A stretch of DNA of 64,000 nt from Methylocystis sp. MJC1 (GTDB taxonomy: Bacteria > Pseudomonadota > Alphaproteobacteria > Rhizobiales > Beijerinckiaceae), in NCBI RefSeq assembly GCF_026427715.1, contig NZ_CP107558.1, forward strand, positions 595,001-659,000, written 5' to 3'. Each line of letters starts with the position of its first letter. Position 1 is the stretch's first letter. This document shows, piece by piece, positions 26,240 to 37,561 of the stretch. Made by a program: the position numbers and the translations under genes. Under the pieces are notes generated by a model, which saw nothing but the letters and a program-made list of their open reading frames with translations, made no database searches and had not been told where the DNA came from.

Positions 26240-27057
26240 CACCAATCTCCCGAGGCGCCGCCGCCGCCGGACGAGCCGCCGCCGCCCGAGAAACTGTCGA
26301 AGCCGCCGCCGTCGCCGCCGCCCCACGAAGAGCCGCCGCCAAAAGAGCCGCCGTCGCCCCAGTCGCCGCGGCTCGGCGGCAGGATGACGATCGGCGGGCC
26401 GCCGCGGCGATAGTGGCGGTAATCCTTCGGACGTCCGGCGCTTCGCGCCATCATGATGAAGATGAAAACGAAGAGCGCGAAGATGAGCAGGGGAAGAAGT
26501 TCGTCGACCATCGAGGGCGCAGGCGCAGCCTTCTTCACCCATTCCGCCGAGTCGCCGCTCAGGATTTCGATGATCCCTTCGACGCCGCGCTCGATCCCGG
26601 CGCCATAGTCGCCCGCCTTGAATTTCGGCGCGACGGCGCTGGCGAGGATCACCTTGGAGAGCGCGTCGGTCAGCGTGCCTTCCAGCCCATAGCCGACCTC
26701 GATGCGCATTTTGCGCTCGCTGGGCGCCACGAGGAAAAGGACGCCATTGTTCTTTTTGGCTTCGCCCAGCTTCCAGGCGCGAAAGAGGCCGTTGGCGTAG
26801 GTCTCGATGTCATAGCCGTCGAGCGTCTTGATTGTCGCGACGACGAGCTGGATGCTGGATTTGTCTTCGAGGTCCTTGAGCTTCGTTAGCAGGCTGGCGC
26901 GCGTCGCCTCGGGGATGACGCCGGCCTGATCGACGATGCGGCCGGTGAGCGCCGGATAATTCGGGGCGGCCAAGGCCAGCGCCGCGAAAAGGCAGAAGAC
27001 GAAGACGAGAAAGCCCCGCAGCACCAAGGTCCGAGACGCAAGGGCCGGCGCGTTCAT
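26239..27057 (-). CDS. TPM-domain (YgcG-like) secreted/membrane-anchored protein
   Basis: 272 residues: signal peptide (LRGFLVFVFCLFAALALAAP), TPM domain with LTGRIVDQAGVIPEATRASL, SIQLVVATIKTLDGYDIETYANGLFRAWKLG and KNNGVLFLVAPSERKMRIEVGYGLEG, a membrane helix (LLPLLIFALFVFIFIMMA), then a Gly/Ser tail ending GGGASGDW. This is the standard YgcG plan; TPM proteins have been linked to photosystem repair and envelope quality control elsewhere, but the role here is unknown. It begins 1 base after zur ends. Confidence 0.88.
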   Translation of the reverse strand: MNAPALASRTLVLRGFLVFVFCLFAALALAAPNYPALTGRIVDQAGVIPEATRASLLTKLKDLEDKSSIQLVVATIKTLDGYDIETYANGLFRAWKLGEAKKNNGVLFLVAPSERKMRIEVGYGLEGTLTDALSKVILASAVAPKFKAGDYGAGIERGVEGIIEILSGDSAEWVKKAAPAPSMVDELLPLLIFALFVFIFIMMARSAGRPKDYRHYRRGGPPIVILPPSRGDWGDGGSFGGGSSWGGGDGGGFDSFSGGGGSSGGGGASGDW

Positions 27058-27058
27058 G

Positions 27059-27487
27059 TCAGGCGCCGGCGCAGCGGGCGCAGCGGCCGGCGATCTCCAC
27101 GACGCGCGTGCGCGCCTTGAAGCCCGCTTCGCTGGTGAGCGCGGAAAGCTCGCGGGCGAGGCCGGGCGAGGTCGCCTCTTTCACCTCGCCGCATTCCTCG
27201 CAAATGAGAAACACCACCGGCTCCTCGGCGCCGTGGCAATGGCCGCAGACGACGAAGGCGTTCTTGGATTCGAGCCGATGCGCCAGGCCATTGTCGAGGA
27301 GAAAAGCGAGAGCGCGATAGACCGAGACGGGGGCCGGCCGCTTGCCGTCTGCGCTCGCCATGAGATCGATCATCTCATAGGCGCCGACGGGCCGGTTGGC
27401 TTCGACGAGAATGTCGAGCGCGCGACGGCGCGCGGGGGTGAGCCCCGCGATGGTTTTGGCCGTATCTTGCGGCGGATGGCTGCTCAT
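27059..27487 (-). CDS. zur: Zinc uptake regulator Zur, Fur family
   Basis: 142 residues: winged helix with TPARRRALDILVEANRPVGAYEMIDLM and PVSVYRALAFLLDNGLAHRLES, then the metal core. Structural zinc cysteines are seen as C96-x2-C99 and C136-x2-C139, with CGHCH at 81-85 typical of Zur rather than Fur or PerR. It represses zinc uptake genes when zinc is bound. Unusually it is followed by two TPM genes and crcB rather than znuABC. Confidence 0.9.
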   Translation of the reverse strand: MSSHPPQDTAKTIAGLTPARRRALDILVEANRPVGAYEMIDLMASADGKRPAPVSVYRALAFLLDNGLAHRLESKNAFVVCGHCHGAEEPVVFLICEECGEVKEATSPGLARELSALTSEAGFKARTRVVEIAGRCARCAGA

Positions 27488-27532
27488 GACGTCATTGTAG
27501 CGGCCCGCCGGGCGAAAGACGAGGCCGCGCCG

Positions 27533-28027
27533 TCACGGCTTGGCGCAGGCCGCGACGAATTTCGTCACCTTCTCGGCGGCGCCCTTCAGCGGCGCAGTCT
27601 GTTTGGAGGGACCGACGACCGCGACCAATGTCTCGCCCGTCGCCATCGCTTCGAAGATGGGGTCATTCGCCGGCAGCCGCCCTTCGAAGCTCGGCACGCC
27701 CGCTTCTTCATTCGGCAAAAGCTTGCCCGCGATTTTCGTCTGAACGTCGCCGATGGAAAGCGCCGCTGTGGCGCTCTTGCCGGGTTTGAGCTTCTCGCTC
27801 GTCTCGGAGACGAAGAAGGTCACGACGCCGCTCTTGGGCTTGCAGCGAAAGGCGCCGAAGCTGTCGTCCGTCTCGGGAACGCCGTAGTTGAGAAAGATCA
27901 AGTCTGGCTTCTTTTCCTCAAGACCCGAGAGGGTCCAAACCCGCTCGTCCTTGGCGGGCGCCGGGGCGCAGAGAATGAAAAAAGCGCAATTGGCCAGGGC
28001 AAATCTTGCAAGCGAGTTCCTGATCAC
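27533..28027 (-). CDS. Secreted protein of unknown function
   Basis: 164 residues from GTG 28027, with CAGGAGAAG just before it. A signal peptide (LARFALANCAFFILCAPAPAK) is followed by a beta-rich domain with FGAFRCKPKSGVVTFFVSETS and a C-terminal VTKFVAACAKP; two mature cysteines could pair. The layout resembles small periplasmic proteins of Rhizobiales with IalB-like folds, but I cannot assign it. Confidence 0.65.
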   Translation of the reverse strand: MIRNSLARFALANCAFFILCAPAPAKDERVWTLSGLEEKKPDLIFLNYGVPETDDSFGAFRCKPKSGVVTFFVSETSEKLKPGKSATAALSIGDVQTKIAGKLLPNEEAGVPSFEGRLPANDPIFEAMATGETLVAVVGPSKQTAPLKGAAEKVTKFVAACAKP

Positions 28028-28229
28028 GGGCTTCTCCTGGAGAGGGAAGGCAGAAACGGAAGCCTAGCGCAGTTCGACCCGCCTCGCTTGTGCTCTTTCG
28101 CACACCAAAGATCGCGGCTTCTGTCATCCCAAGCGGGCCGCTGACCACTCGCAACCCCAGGCCCAACGCTTGCGCGCGGCGGCGGCGGGCTTATAACGGC
28201 GCCGACCAAGCACCAATACCGAGCCCGAC

Positions 28230-29468
<1,239 letters not shown>

Positions 29469-29487
29469 TCAGACGAAGATAAGGCGG

Positions 29488-29513
29488 GCGCCTTCCCCCT
29501 TAGGGGAGGGCGC
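29488..29513 (+). terminator. Hairpin after argG
   Basis: GCGCCTTCCCC pairs imperfectly with GGGGAGGGCGC around CTTA, 20 bases after the argG stop. No downstream T-tract, so a weak or Rho-aided terminator is the best reading. Confidence 0.45.
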
Positions 29514-29621
29514 AGCGCATTCGGCGACGCGCTGCCGGCTCAAGGGTAGCGCGCGAAGCCAATAAATCGCCCGATAGTTTTTATGTAAGTCGCACGCCCG
29601 CAATTCTTTCGAGGCTCGTCA

Positions 29622-30209
29622 GTGACTGCGTCCAGGCTTCTGGTCTTTTTCACGCCCTTCGGCGCATCGAACCTCGTCTTGTCCGCCTGCGTCGGACTCG
29701 CCGCCGGGCTGTGGCTCGTCGGCCTGCGGCGGCCGGCCGCCGCTTTCATCTTTTCCGCCGGCCTGTGCGCGGCGCTGATCTCGGTGGGCAAGATCGTCTT
29801 CACCGCCATCCATGGTTTTGGAGAGCTTTACAGCCCCAGCGGGCATGCGGCGCTGGCCTGCTTCTTCTTCTGCTCGTTCGGCAGAATGGCGCAGACGACC
29901 CGGTCCCCGGCGGGTTACCTTTTTGCCGCCGCGTCCTGGTCGGTCGCTTTATTGGTGTTCTTCAATCGCTTCCTCGTGGGCGGCCACACTTTTCCCGATG
30001 CGGTCGTCGGCGCGTCGGTCGGACTGGCGTGTTCGGTTTTGTTTTTCCGTCTCGCCGGCCCGTTCGACGTCAAGGCGCGCCTCCAGGCGGTCGCGCCGAC
30101 GCTCGCCTTCACGGCCTCCGTCGCCAGCTATCTCGCTTTCGGCGCGAATATTTCGGAGCGCGCCTTGATGGAGGCCGCCTTCTGGCTCAGGGCAAATCTT
30201 GGCCTGTAG
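29622..30209 (+). CDS. PAP2-superfamily membrane phosphatase
   Basis: 195 residues from GTG 29622, with five to six membrane helices. PAP2 motif C2 appears as SPSGHAAL (about 73-80) and C3 as NRFLVGGHTFPDAV (Arg, His, Asp triad). Motif C1 (K-x6-RP) is not evident, so catalysis on lipid phosphates is likely but the C1 departure is unusual. Stands alone between argG and typA. Confidence 0.8.
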   Translation: MTASRLLVFFTPFGASNLVLSACVGLAAGLWLVGLRRPAAAFIFSAGLCAALISVGKIVFTAIHGFGELYSPSGHAALACFFFCSFGRMAQTTRSPAGYLFAAASWSVALLVFFNRFLVGGHTFPDAVVGASVGLACSVLFFRLAGPFDVKARLQAVAPTLAFTASVASYLAFGANISERALMEAAFWLRANLGL

Positions 30210-30509
30210 CGCGACGACTTATTCGCTCGCGGCGGCGACCGCCACTCTATTTCGCTGGAAGGGAGGCCGCCAACGAAAGGGGAGCATCGCGAGCCGCTCC
30301 CCATCGTAGTGGCGGGGCCCATCCAGGGTAGGAAATGAGCTAAACCCACGCTTGGAGCCCCCCAAGGCGCCCCTGCCTCGCCCTTTTCTATTCCCTTCGC
30401 CGCCCCGCTCCTGTAAAAGCCGCCGCATCGCAACATAAGTCGCCGCCGCGTCTTCCGGGCCAGTTCAAGCCTGACGGAACGGGTCGCGGCTGTTTAATCG
30501 AAAGCCGCC
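30210..30509. other. Intergenic region upstream of typA
   Basis: Exactly 300 bases without a supported gene between the PAP2 gene and typA. It should hold the typA promoter. Short GC-rich partial palindromes occur near 30240-30300, but no consensus promoter or terminator is clear to me. Confidence 0.4.
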
Positions 30510-32333
<1,824 letters not shown>

Positions 32334-32346
32334 GGGGCAGCTTAGG

Positions 32347-32376
32347 GGCGGGGCGCGCGCTGCGCCTTGCCCCGCC
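32347..32376 (+). terminator. Hairpin after typA
   Basis: GGCGGGGC (32347-32354) pairs with GCCCCGCC (32369-32376), 13 bases past the typA stop. The loop is GC-rich and no T-run follows. Confidence 0.4.
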
Positions 32377-32474
32377 GCCGATTAGCTCGACAAAGCGCCT
32401 GCGTCTCGGGCGCGGAAGAGAACGCCCGCCTATCCCATGCGTTCAATCAGCGTTCCTTGCACGGGAGCGCTGTC

Positions 32475-32720
32475 ATGCCCAAGCAATCGCCAGAACAGAA
32501 GAAAACCGTGAGCCGCGTCATGCACGAATACAAGCATGGCGAACTCGAGAGCGGCACAGGCAAAGAGGTGAAAAACCCCAGGCAGGCGATCGCCATCGCC
32601 CTGCATGAGGCCGGCGCCTCCAAGGAGGAAACCCCGCAAAAGAACGCAGAGAACCTCCGCAAGACCAAGGCGAAGGAACGCAGCGGCAAGACGGCTGAGG
32701 CGCGAAAGGACGGCGGTTAG
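32475..32720 (+). CDS. Small Lys-rich protein, DUF6496-like
   Basis: 81 residues: MPKQSPEQKKTVSRVMHEYKHGELESG, then GKEVKNPRQAIAIALHEAGASKEE and a Lys/Ala tail. The V-M-H-E-(F/Y)-K-x-G-x-L-x-S-G and N-P-x-Q-A-I-A-I-A-L-x-E-A-G-x-S landmarks are those of small stress-type proteins annotated DUF6496. Cytoplasmic, very hydrophilic. GGGAG 7 bases before the ATG. Short, but the motif match is strong. Confidence 0.82.
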   Translation: MPKQSPEQKKTVSRVMHEYKHGELESGTGKEVKNPRQAIAIALHEAGASKEETPQKNAENLRKTKAKERSGKTAEARKDGG

Positions 32721-32727
32721 CTTCTCT

Positions 32728-32829
32728 GTCATCCTCGACGCTCGCAAAGCGAGCGATCGGGGATCCAGGGCAACCCGCGCTATCTTGGCTCTGGATTCCC
32801 GATCAGGCCTGCGGCCTGTCAGGAATGAC
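32728..32829. repeat. Dispersed GTCATTCCC...GGAATGAC repeat, copy 3
   Basis: Starts GTCATCCTCGACGCTCGCAAAGC, contains GGGGATCCAGGG and CTCTGGATTCCCGATC, and ends TGTCAGGAATGAC. It begins 8 bases after the DUF6496-like stop and lies between convergent genes. Confidence 0.85.
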
Positions 32830-32861
32830 AAGTCCCAATGCCAGTCGTTCAAACCATCTTG

Positions 32862-33287
32862 TTACGGCCGAATGTAGAGATAGCCGTCGCGCTGCAATTC
32901 CGCGAGACGGACCGTGCCGGCTTCGACGATCTGAAAGCCGGGCGTTAAATCCTTTTCTTCCATATTGTGCCCGCGCAAGGCGACGGCGCAGATGTAGGGC
33001 GTCATCCCACGCTTCGAGAGACCCGCGAAGCGCTCCTGCGTGACGCCCGACCCCTCGCGATGGAACGCGCGGACGGCGGGGCCGTGCACGACGAGGGCGA
33101 GAGTCGTCGGGCCGGCTGCGTGCTCATAATGCACGCGCATATTGTGCAGGACGAAGTCGGCCTTCTCGAAATTCGAGAGATGATAGACCACCTTCATCGG
33201 CGCGCGTTCCTCGCCCGCCGCCCGCGCAACGCCGAACCAGCCGGTCGCCGCCACTAAAGCCCCCTGAAAAACGCCGCGTCTATCCAT
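32862..33287 (-). CDS. DsrE/DsrF-like family protein with signal sequence
   Basis: 141 residues: an RR-containing N-terminal signal (MDRRGVFQGALVAATGWFGVARA) that could be Tat- or Sec-type, then a DsrE-like alpha/beta domain (KVVYHLSNFEKADFVLHNMRVHYEHA, LALVVHGPAVRAFH, GMTPYICAVALRGHNM, VEAGTVRLAELQRDGYLYIRP). Proteins of this plan are in the DsrE/DsrF/TusD-like superfamily; the cysteine in PYICAVAL sits where sulfur-relay cysteines do. Substrate unknown. Confidence 0.8.
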   Translation of the reverse strand: MDRRGVFQGALVAATGWFGVARAAGEERAPMKVVYHLSNFEKADFVLHNMRVHYEHAAGPTTLALVVHGPAVRAFHREGSGVTQERFAGLSKRGMTPYICAVALRGHNMEEKDLTPGFQIVEAGTVRLAELQRDGYLYIRP

Positions 33288-33360
33288 GTGCGCCAGCCCT
33301 CATGCGAGAAAAGAAAACTATGGCATAGTCCGTGAAACGTCAGAAGCTGGGGAGGGGCGC

Positions 33361-34524
33361 GTGCGATTTTTAAGATTTGTCGTGGCGATGAGCGCGGCGG
33401 TTGTGTCCTTTGTCGCTCGTGCCGACGAGCCCTCGCGTATCGAGAAGATGATCGCCACGCAGGGCAAGCTCTGCTTCGCGAGGGTCTATGACGGCGCCCA
33501 TCTCGCCGCGCATCCGCGCCAGAAGGTCGAGCGGCTGTTTTTCATGATCGGCAAGGACAAGGCCGCGACCTATTGGGAGGACCCCAATCTGCGCCACAGC
33601 GAGGAAAGCCCGCATAAGCACGCCAATCCGGAAGCGGACGCCTCCAACCGCGACACGACCCATGTCGCGGCGCTCGTCACCCTTCGCGGCGCCAAGAAGC
33701 CGGAGAACGTCTCAGGCTGGTGCTACAAAAACGATTACGACAACAAGTCGAAAGCCAGCCTGCAATGCGGCGGCGAATGCGATCGCCATATCGGCGGGCT
33801 CCGAGCGGAGGACGATGCGCATATGATCTTGGATGGGGTGGGAGCCGACCTTCTGATGGATCCCGAGGAAGGGGAGTCGGATAGCGCCGCAACGAAGCTC
33901 GGCTCCGACGATAGAAGCTTCCGTCTGGAGCAGAGGCCGATCGAGGAATGCGTTGCGGAGGCGAACAAGACCAATTCGCCCTATGCCCGCCTGGGTGCGC
34001 CGCTGCGCGAGCGGCTCACGCCCGAGGTTCCGTTTTGCTATGGCCGCGATTACTCGGCCGAGCATCTGGCCTCGCATCCGCAGCAGCAGACGGTTTCCGT
34101 GCGCGTGTGGCGTGACGAAAAGCAAATCGATGCGGACCGCGCGAAAAAGCTGTTGCCCGACTGGCCGGACGGCGCGAGCGTCTCGGCTTCGGTGACGACG
34201 CGAAAGAACGGCAAGCCTGCGACGCTGAAATATAGCTGCACGCCATTCGAGGATCAGTGGGAATGCAGCGCCACCTTCTGCAAGACGGGCAGTGAGGCGG
34301 ATTGCGCGCCGCAAGACATCGAGAACGCCAAGGCCACAGGCTGCACAACCGGCGAGTCGCGCACAATCTATCTGCGGCGCGGCGAGAAAGGCGTGATGAC
34401 GCTCGGCGCCCCCAATATGGGCCTGCAGCTCGAAGCCTATTGCGGGCAAGAGAAGAAGACGCAGAGCGACGACAAGGTCTATCGTCTGGAGTCCATGCCG
34501 CTCTCAGCTTGCGAGGGGCGTTAA
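33361..34524 (+). CDS. Secreted protein with tandem duplicated domain, unknown function
   Basis: 387 residues from GTG 33361, with GGGGAGGGG before it. A signal peptide (FLRFVVAMSAAVVSFVARADE) is followed by two related halves: KLCFARVYDGAHLAAHPRQKVERLF (about 31-55) and PFCYGRDYSAEHLASHPQQQTVSVRV (about 223-248) align, sharing C-(F/Y)-x-R-x-Y-x-x-x-H-L-A-x-H-P. Each half carries paired cysteines (GWCYKNDY, LQCGGECD; KYSCTPFEDQWECSATFC). The family is not one I recognise; likely a periplasmic disulfide-stabilised protein. Confidence 0.7.
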   Translation: MRFLRFVVAMSAAVVSFVARADEPSRIEKMIATQGKLCFARVYDGAHLAAHPRQKVERLFFMIGKDKAATYWEDPNLRHSEESPHKHANPEADASNRDTTHVAALVTLRGAKKPENVSGWCYKNDYDNKSKASLQCGGECDRHIGGLRAEDDAHMILDGVGADLLMDPEEGESDSAATKLGSDDRSFRLEQRPIEECVAEANKTNSPYARLGAPLRERLTPEVPFCYGRDYSAEHLASHPQQQTVSVRVWRDEKQIDADRAKKLLPDWPDGASVSASVTTRKNGKPATLKYSCTPFEDQWECSATFCKTGSEADCAPQDIENAKATGCTTGESRTIYLRRGEKGVMTLGAPNMGLQLEAYCGQEKKTQSDDKVYRLESMPLSACEGR

Positions 34525-34553
34525 TGCGAGCGGATTCTCTCACGTGGTTCACT

Positions 34554-34656
34554 GTCATTCCCGACGCCCGCAAAGCGGGCGATCGGGAATCCAGGGCAAA
34601 CCAACGCTGTTTTGGCTCTGGATTCCCGATCGGGCCTCCGGCCCGTCGGGAATGAC
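34554..34656. repeat. Dispersed GTCATTCCC...GGAATGAC repeat, copy 4
   Basis: The cleanest copy: GTCATTCCCGACGCCCGC...GATCGGGAATCCAGGG, a central ACGCTG spacer, CTCTGGATTCCCGATC and CCGTCGGGAATGAC. The ends are perfect inverted repeats. It lies between convergent genes. Confidence 0.88.
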
Positions 34657-34671
34657 CCACCGCAGGTCACG

Positions 34672-35019
34672 TCACTTCACCGCTTCGAACTGCTCCAGCG
34701 CGAGTTCCGCCTGTTCGGTCGCCTTGGCAATGCGTTTATCGGAGTTCGTGCCTTTGGCAAGCTTCACCGCCTTGCGCATGAGCTTGATGCCCTTGCGGAT
34801 CTCGTCGACGGGCGTCTGCCAGACGGCGCTGCGGGCGCGGTCGATCGCTTCGTCGGCGTGCTCGACGAAAGAGCCGGCCTGAAGCTGCTTGCCCGCCGCA
34901 ATGGCTTCCTTGGTTTCGGCAATCGCGTCCTCAAGGTAAGCGGGGTCGGCGACGGCCGGTTGCGCGAAGACTCCGATGCCCATGCTCAAAGCAATGATGG
35001 TTAACCAGCGCGACAACAT
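34672..35019 (-). CDS. Small periplasmic helical protein, SMBP-like
   Basis: 115 residues: signal peptide (LTIIALSMGIGVFAQPAVA) then repeated amphipathic helices (YLEDAIAETKEAIAAGKQLQAGSFVEHADEAIDRA, DEIRKGIKLMRKAVKLAKGTN, AKATEQAELALEQFEAV). This resembles the small metal-binding protein family, but only one His is present, so metal binding is doubtful. Monocistronic. Confidence 0.65.
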   Translation of the reverse strand: MLSRWLTIIALSMGIGVFAQPAVADPAYLEDAIAETKEAIAAGKQLQAGSFVEHADEAIDRARSAVWQTPVDEIRKGIKLMRKAVKLAKGTNSDKRIAKATEQAELALEQFEAVK

Positions 35020-35098
35020 TCTTTGCCCTCCTCGAGCGGCGATGTCTGGAAATGCGTTTCGCTAATAGCGCTTATTTTTGCCTCGGCCTCAACCGCGC

Positions 35099-36121
35099 TC
35101 AAATCTGTTCGAGCGCCGCCATCAATGCGACGAGGTCCTGCGGCAGGTCGCTCTCGAACATCATCTCCTCGCTCGTGATCGGATGTTCGAAGCCGAGCGT
35201 CGCCGCGTGGAGCGCCTGGCGGCCGAGCCTTTCCACCGCCGTGCGCGCCTCTTCGGGGAGCTTAGCGACCTTGGTCTTGAAGCCCGCGCCATAGGTCGCG
35301 TCGCCGATCAGCGGATGGCCGATATGCGACATATGAACGCGGATTTGGTGCGTGCGACCTGTTTCGAGCTGGCAGCGGATCAGCGACGCGACGCCATAAT
35401 CGGCGATCTTTTCCCAATGGGTGATCGCCTCGCGTCCCCGCGACTCCGGCACAACGGCCATGCGCTCGCGCTGGATCGAATGGCGGCCGAGATAGGTTTC
35501 GATCGTCCCATGCGCGCGGTCGGGGACGCCCCAGACGAAGGCGAGATATTCGCGCGTGAGCGAGAGCGTGCGGCCATGGTCGGCGAAAAGCGCCGAGAGG
35601 CCATGATGCGCAGCGTCGGTTTTGGCGACAACGAGCAGGCCTGTCGTGTCCTTGTCGATGCGATGCACGATGCCGGGCTTCTTCACGCCGCCGACGCCCG
35701 AAAGGCTTTCCCCGCAATGGGCGATGAGGGCGTTGACCAGCGTGCCGCTCTCATGTCCGCTCGCGGGATGCACGACGAGCCCCGCCGGCTTGTCGATGAC
35801 GATGAGATGCGCGTCCTCATAGACGATATTGAGCGCGATATCCTCGGCCTGGGGTTCGGCGGGGGCGGGCGGCGGCACGTCGAGCGTCACGGAGTCGCCA
35901 GCCGACAGCTTCTTTGCCGGATCATTTATCGCTGCGCCGCGAAGCGTGACGCGCCCTTCCTCGATCAGCGCCTTGATGCGGCTGCGGGAGAGATGCGCCG
36001 CGACGAGCTCCGGCCGTTCCGCCAGATAGCGATCGAGCCGCCCACCGCTCTCGCCTTCGCTGACGAAAAAGTCGAAGCGTTCGCCTTCTGCGTCATTTTG
36101 CTGAATTTCATCCGCCGTCAT
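35099..36121 (-). CDS. rluD: RluA-family 23S rRNA pseudouridine synthase, RluD type
   Basis: 340 residues: an S4 RNA-binding domain at the N-terminus (GGRLDRYLAERPELVAAHLSRSRIKALIEEGRV) and an RluA catalytic domain with HRIDKDTTGLLVVAK, catalytic Asp156, then RTHQIRVHMSHIGHPLIGD. The S4 domain and length fit RluD, which modifies helix 69 of 23S rRNA. Divergent from the flavoprotein gene with a 78-base shared promoter region. Confidence 0.92.
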   Translation of the reverse strand: MTADEIQQNDAEGERFDFFVSEGESGGRLDRYLAERPELVAAHLSRSRIKALIEEGRVTLRGAAINDPAKKLSAGDSVTLDVPPPAPAEPQAEDIALNIVYEDAHLIVIDKPAGLVVHPASGHESGTLVNALIAHCGESLSGVGGVKKPGIVHRIDKDTTGLLVVAKTDAAHHGLSALFADHGRTLSLTREYLAFVWGVPDRAHGTIETYLGRHSIQRERMAVVPESRGREAITHWEKIADYGVASLIRCQLETGRTHQIRVHMSHIGHPLIGDATYGAGFKTKVAKLPEEARTAVERLGRQALHAATLGFEHPITSEEMMFESDLPQDLVALMAALEQI

Positions 36122-36199
36122 ATAAAGTTTACTTCCGCTTGCTGGGGGCCCGTGCTAACTGGGGCGCGACAAAACGCCGGTCAAGAAGCGTGACAAGAG

Positions 36200-37561
36200 A
36201 TGGGACAAATCCATCCCCGATTCGCATTTTCCGCCGCCGTTCGCGTGGAGGCCGCTCACATTAACGCCGCCGCCGCTCCGTTCTGCGCTGTGATCGGCGC
36301 CGGGCCCGCCGGGCTTTTCGCCGCCGAGATGCTCGCCCGCGCTGGCGCGCGCGTGGTCATCTATGAGCACAAGCCGAGCCCCGCGCGCAAATTTCTCATG
36401 GCTGGCCGTGGCGGGCTCAATATCACGCATAGCGAAAATCTCGAGCGATTCATCTCGCGCTACGGCGCGGCGGCGAAGCGCCTCGGGCCATATGTGCGGG
36501 CTTTTCCGCCCCAGGCGCTTCGCGATTTCTGCGCCGAGCTCGGCGAGGCGACTTTCGTCGGCAGCAGCGGCCGCGTCTTTCCGGCGAGCTTCAAGGCGTC
36601 GCCTTTGCTGCGTGGCTGGCTCGGGCGCCTCGCCCAGCTCGGCGTGACCATTGCTTTGCGTCACTCCTTCCTGGGCTTTGCCCAAGACGGGACTCTACGG
36701 CTGAGAGGTCCTGACGGACATGAAGTCTCCCGGGCGGCCGGCGCCGTGGTGCTGGCGCTGGGCGGCGCCTCCTGGCCGAAGCTCGGCTCCGAGGGGGGCT
36801 GGGTCGGCCTCTTGAAAGCCACAGGGATCGAGGTGACGCCGCTATCAGCGGCAAACAGCGGCGCGCTTGTCCGTTGGAGCCCGATCTTCCGCGCGGATTT
36901 CGAGGGCCAGCCGATCAAGACCGTCCTGCTCCGCCATGGCGAGGCGACGGCGCGCGGCGATATGGTCGTGACGGCCAAGGGGCTCGAGGGCGGGCCGGTC
37001 TACGCGCTCTCCTCGCGCCTGCGCGAGGCGACGACAAAGGGCGCGACGGCGCTTCTCGTTGATCTGCGCCCCGACACCAGCCAAGTCTGCCTTGCCCGCA
37101 AGCTGTCGCGTCGTCCGCCGAAACAGTCTCACGCGACCTTCCTGCGCCGCGCCGGCTTCTCAAAGGCCGAGATCGGCCTGCTGCGCGAGGCGCAGCCGGA
37201 GGGCTTGCCGCGAGACGCCGAGGCCCTGGCCACGCTGATCAAGAACGCGCCGCTCACGGTCACAGGAGTCGCCGGGCTGGAGCGCGCCATTTCAACGGCG
37301 GGCGGCGTCGTCTTCGAGGAACTCGACGCCGACCTCATGCTCAAGAAAATGCCGGGCGTCTTCCTTGCGGGGGAAATGCTCGACTATGACGCGCCGACGG
37401 GCGGCTATCTGCTTCAGGCGGCTTTCGCCACGGGGCGCGCCGCGGGCAGGGGCGCCGCCCGCTATCTGGGCTTGCTAGGCGTGGCCGATCAGGCGGGCTT
37501 ATCGCCGAGCCATTTGCCGAATTCGCGCGCGCCCGAGGCGTCGAACAAATACAGCGTATAA
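36200..37561 (+). CDS. HI0933-like flavoprotein, TIGR03862 type
   Basis: 453 residues: N-terminal FAD-binding Rossmann motif AVIGAGPAGLFAAEMLARAGARVVIYEH, HI0933 signature KFLMAGRGGLNITHSE, and C-terminal GVFLAGEMLDYDAPTGGYLLQAAFATGRAAG closing the FAD site. A predicted NAD(P)/FAD-dependent oxidoreductase with unknown substrate. The last 73 bases overlap the 3-prime end of the convergent DUF411 gene, so the C-terminus shown may be longer than essential. Confidence 0.9.
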   Translation: MGQIHPRFAFSAAVRVEAAHINAAAAPFCAVIGAGPAGLFAAEMLARAGARVVIYEHKPSPARKFLMAGRGGLNITHSENLERFISRYGAAAKRLGPYVRAFPPQALRDFCAELGEATFVGSSGRVFPASFKASPLLRGWLGRLAQLGVTIALRHSFLGFAQDGTLRLRGPDGHEVSRAAGAVVLALGGASWPKLGSEGGWVGLLKATGIEVTPLSAANSGALVRWSPIFRADFEGQPIKTVLLRHGEATARGDMVVTAKGLEGGPVYALSSRLREATTKGATALLVDLRPDTSQVCLARKLSRRPPKQSHATFLRRAGFSKAEIGLLREAQPEGLPRDAEALATLIKNAPLTVTGVAGLERAISTAGGVVFEELDADLMLKKMPGVFLAGEMLDYDAPTGGYLLQAAFATGRAAGRGAARYLGLLGVADQAGLSPSHLPNSRAPEASNKYSV

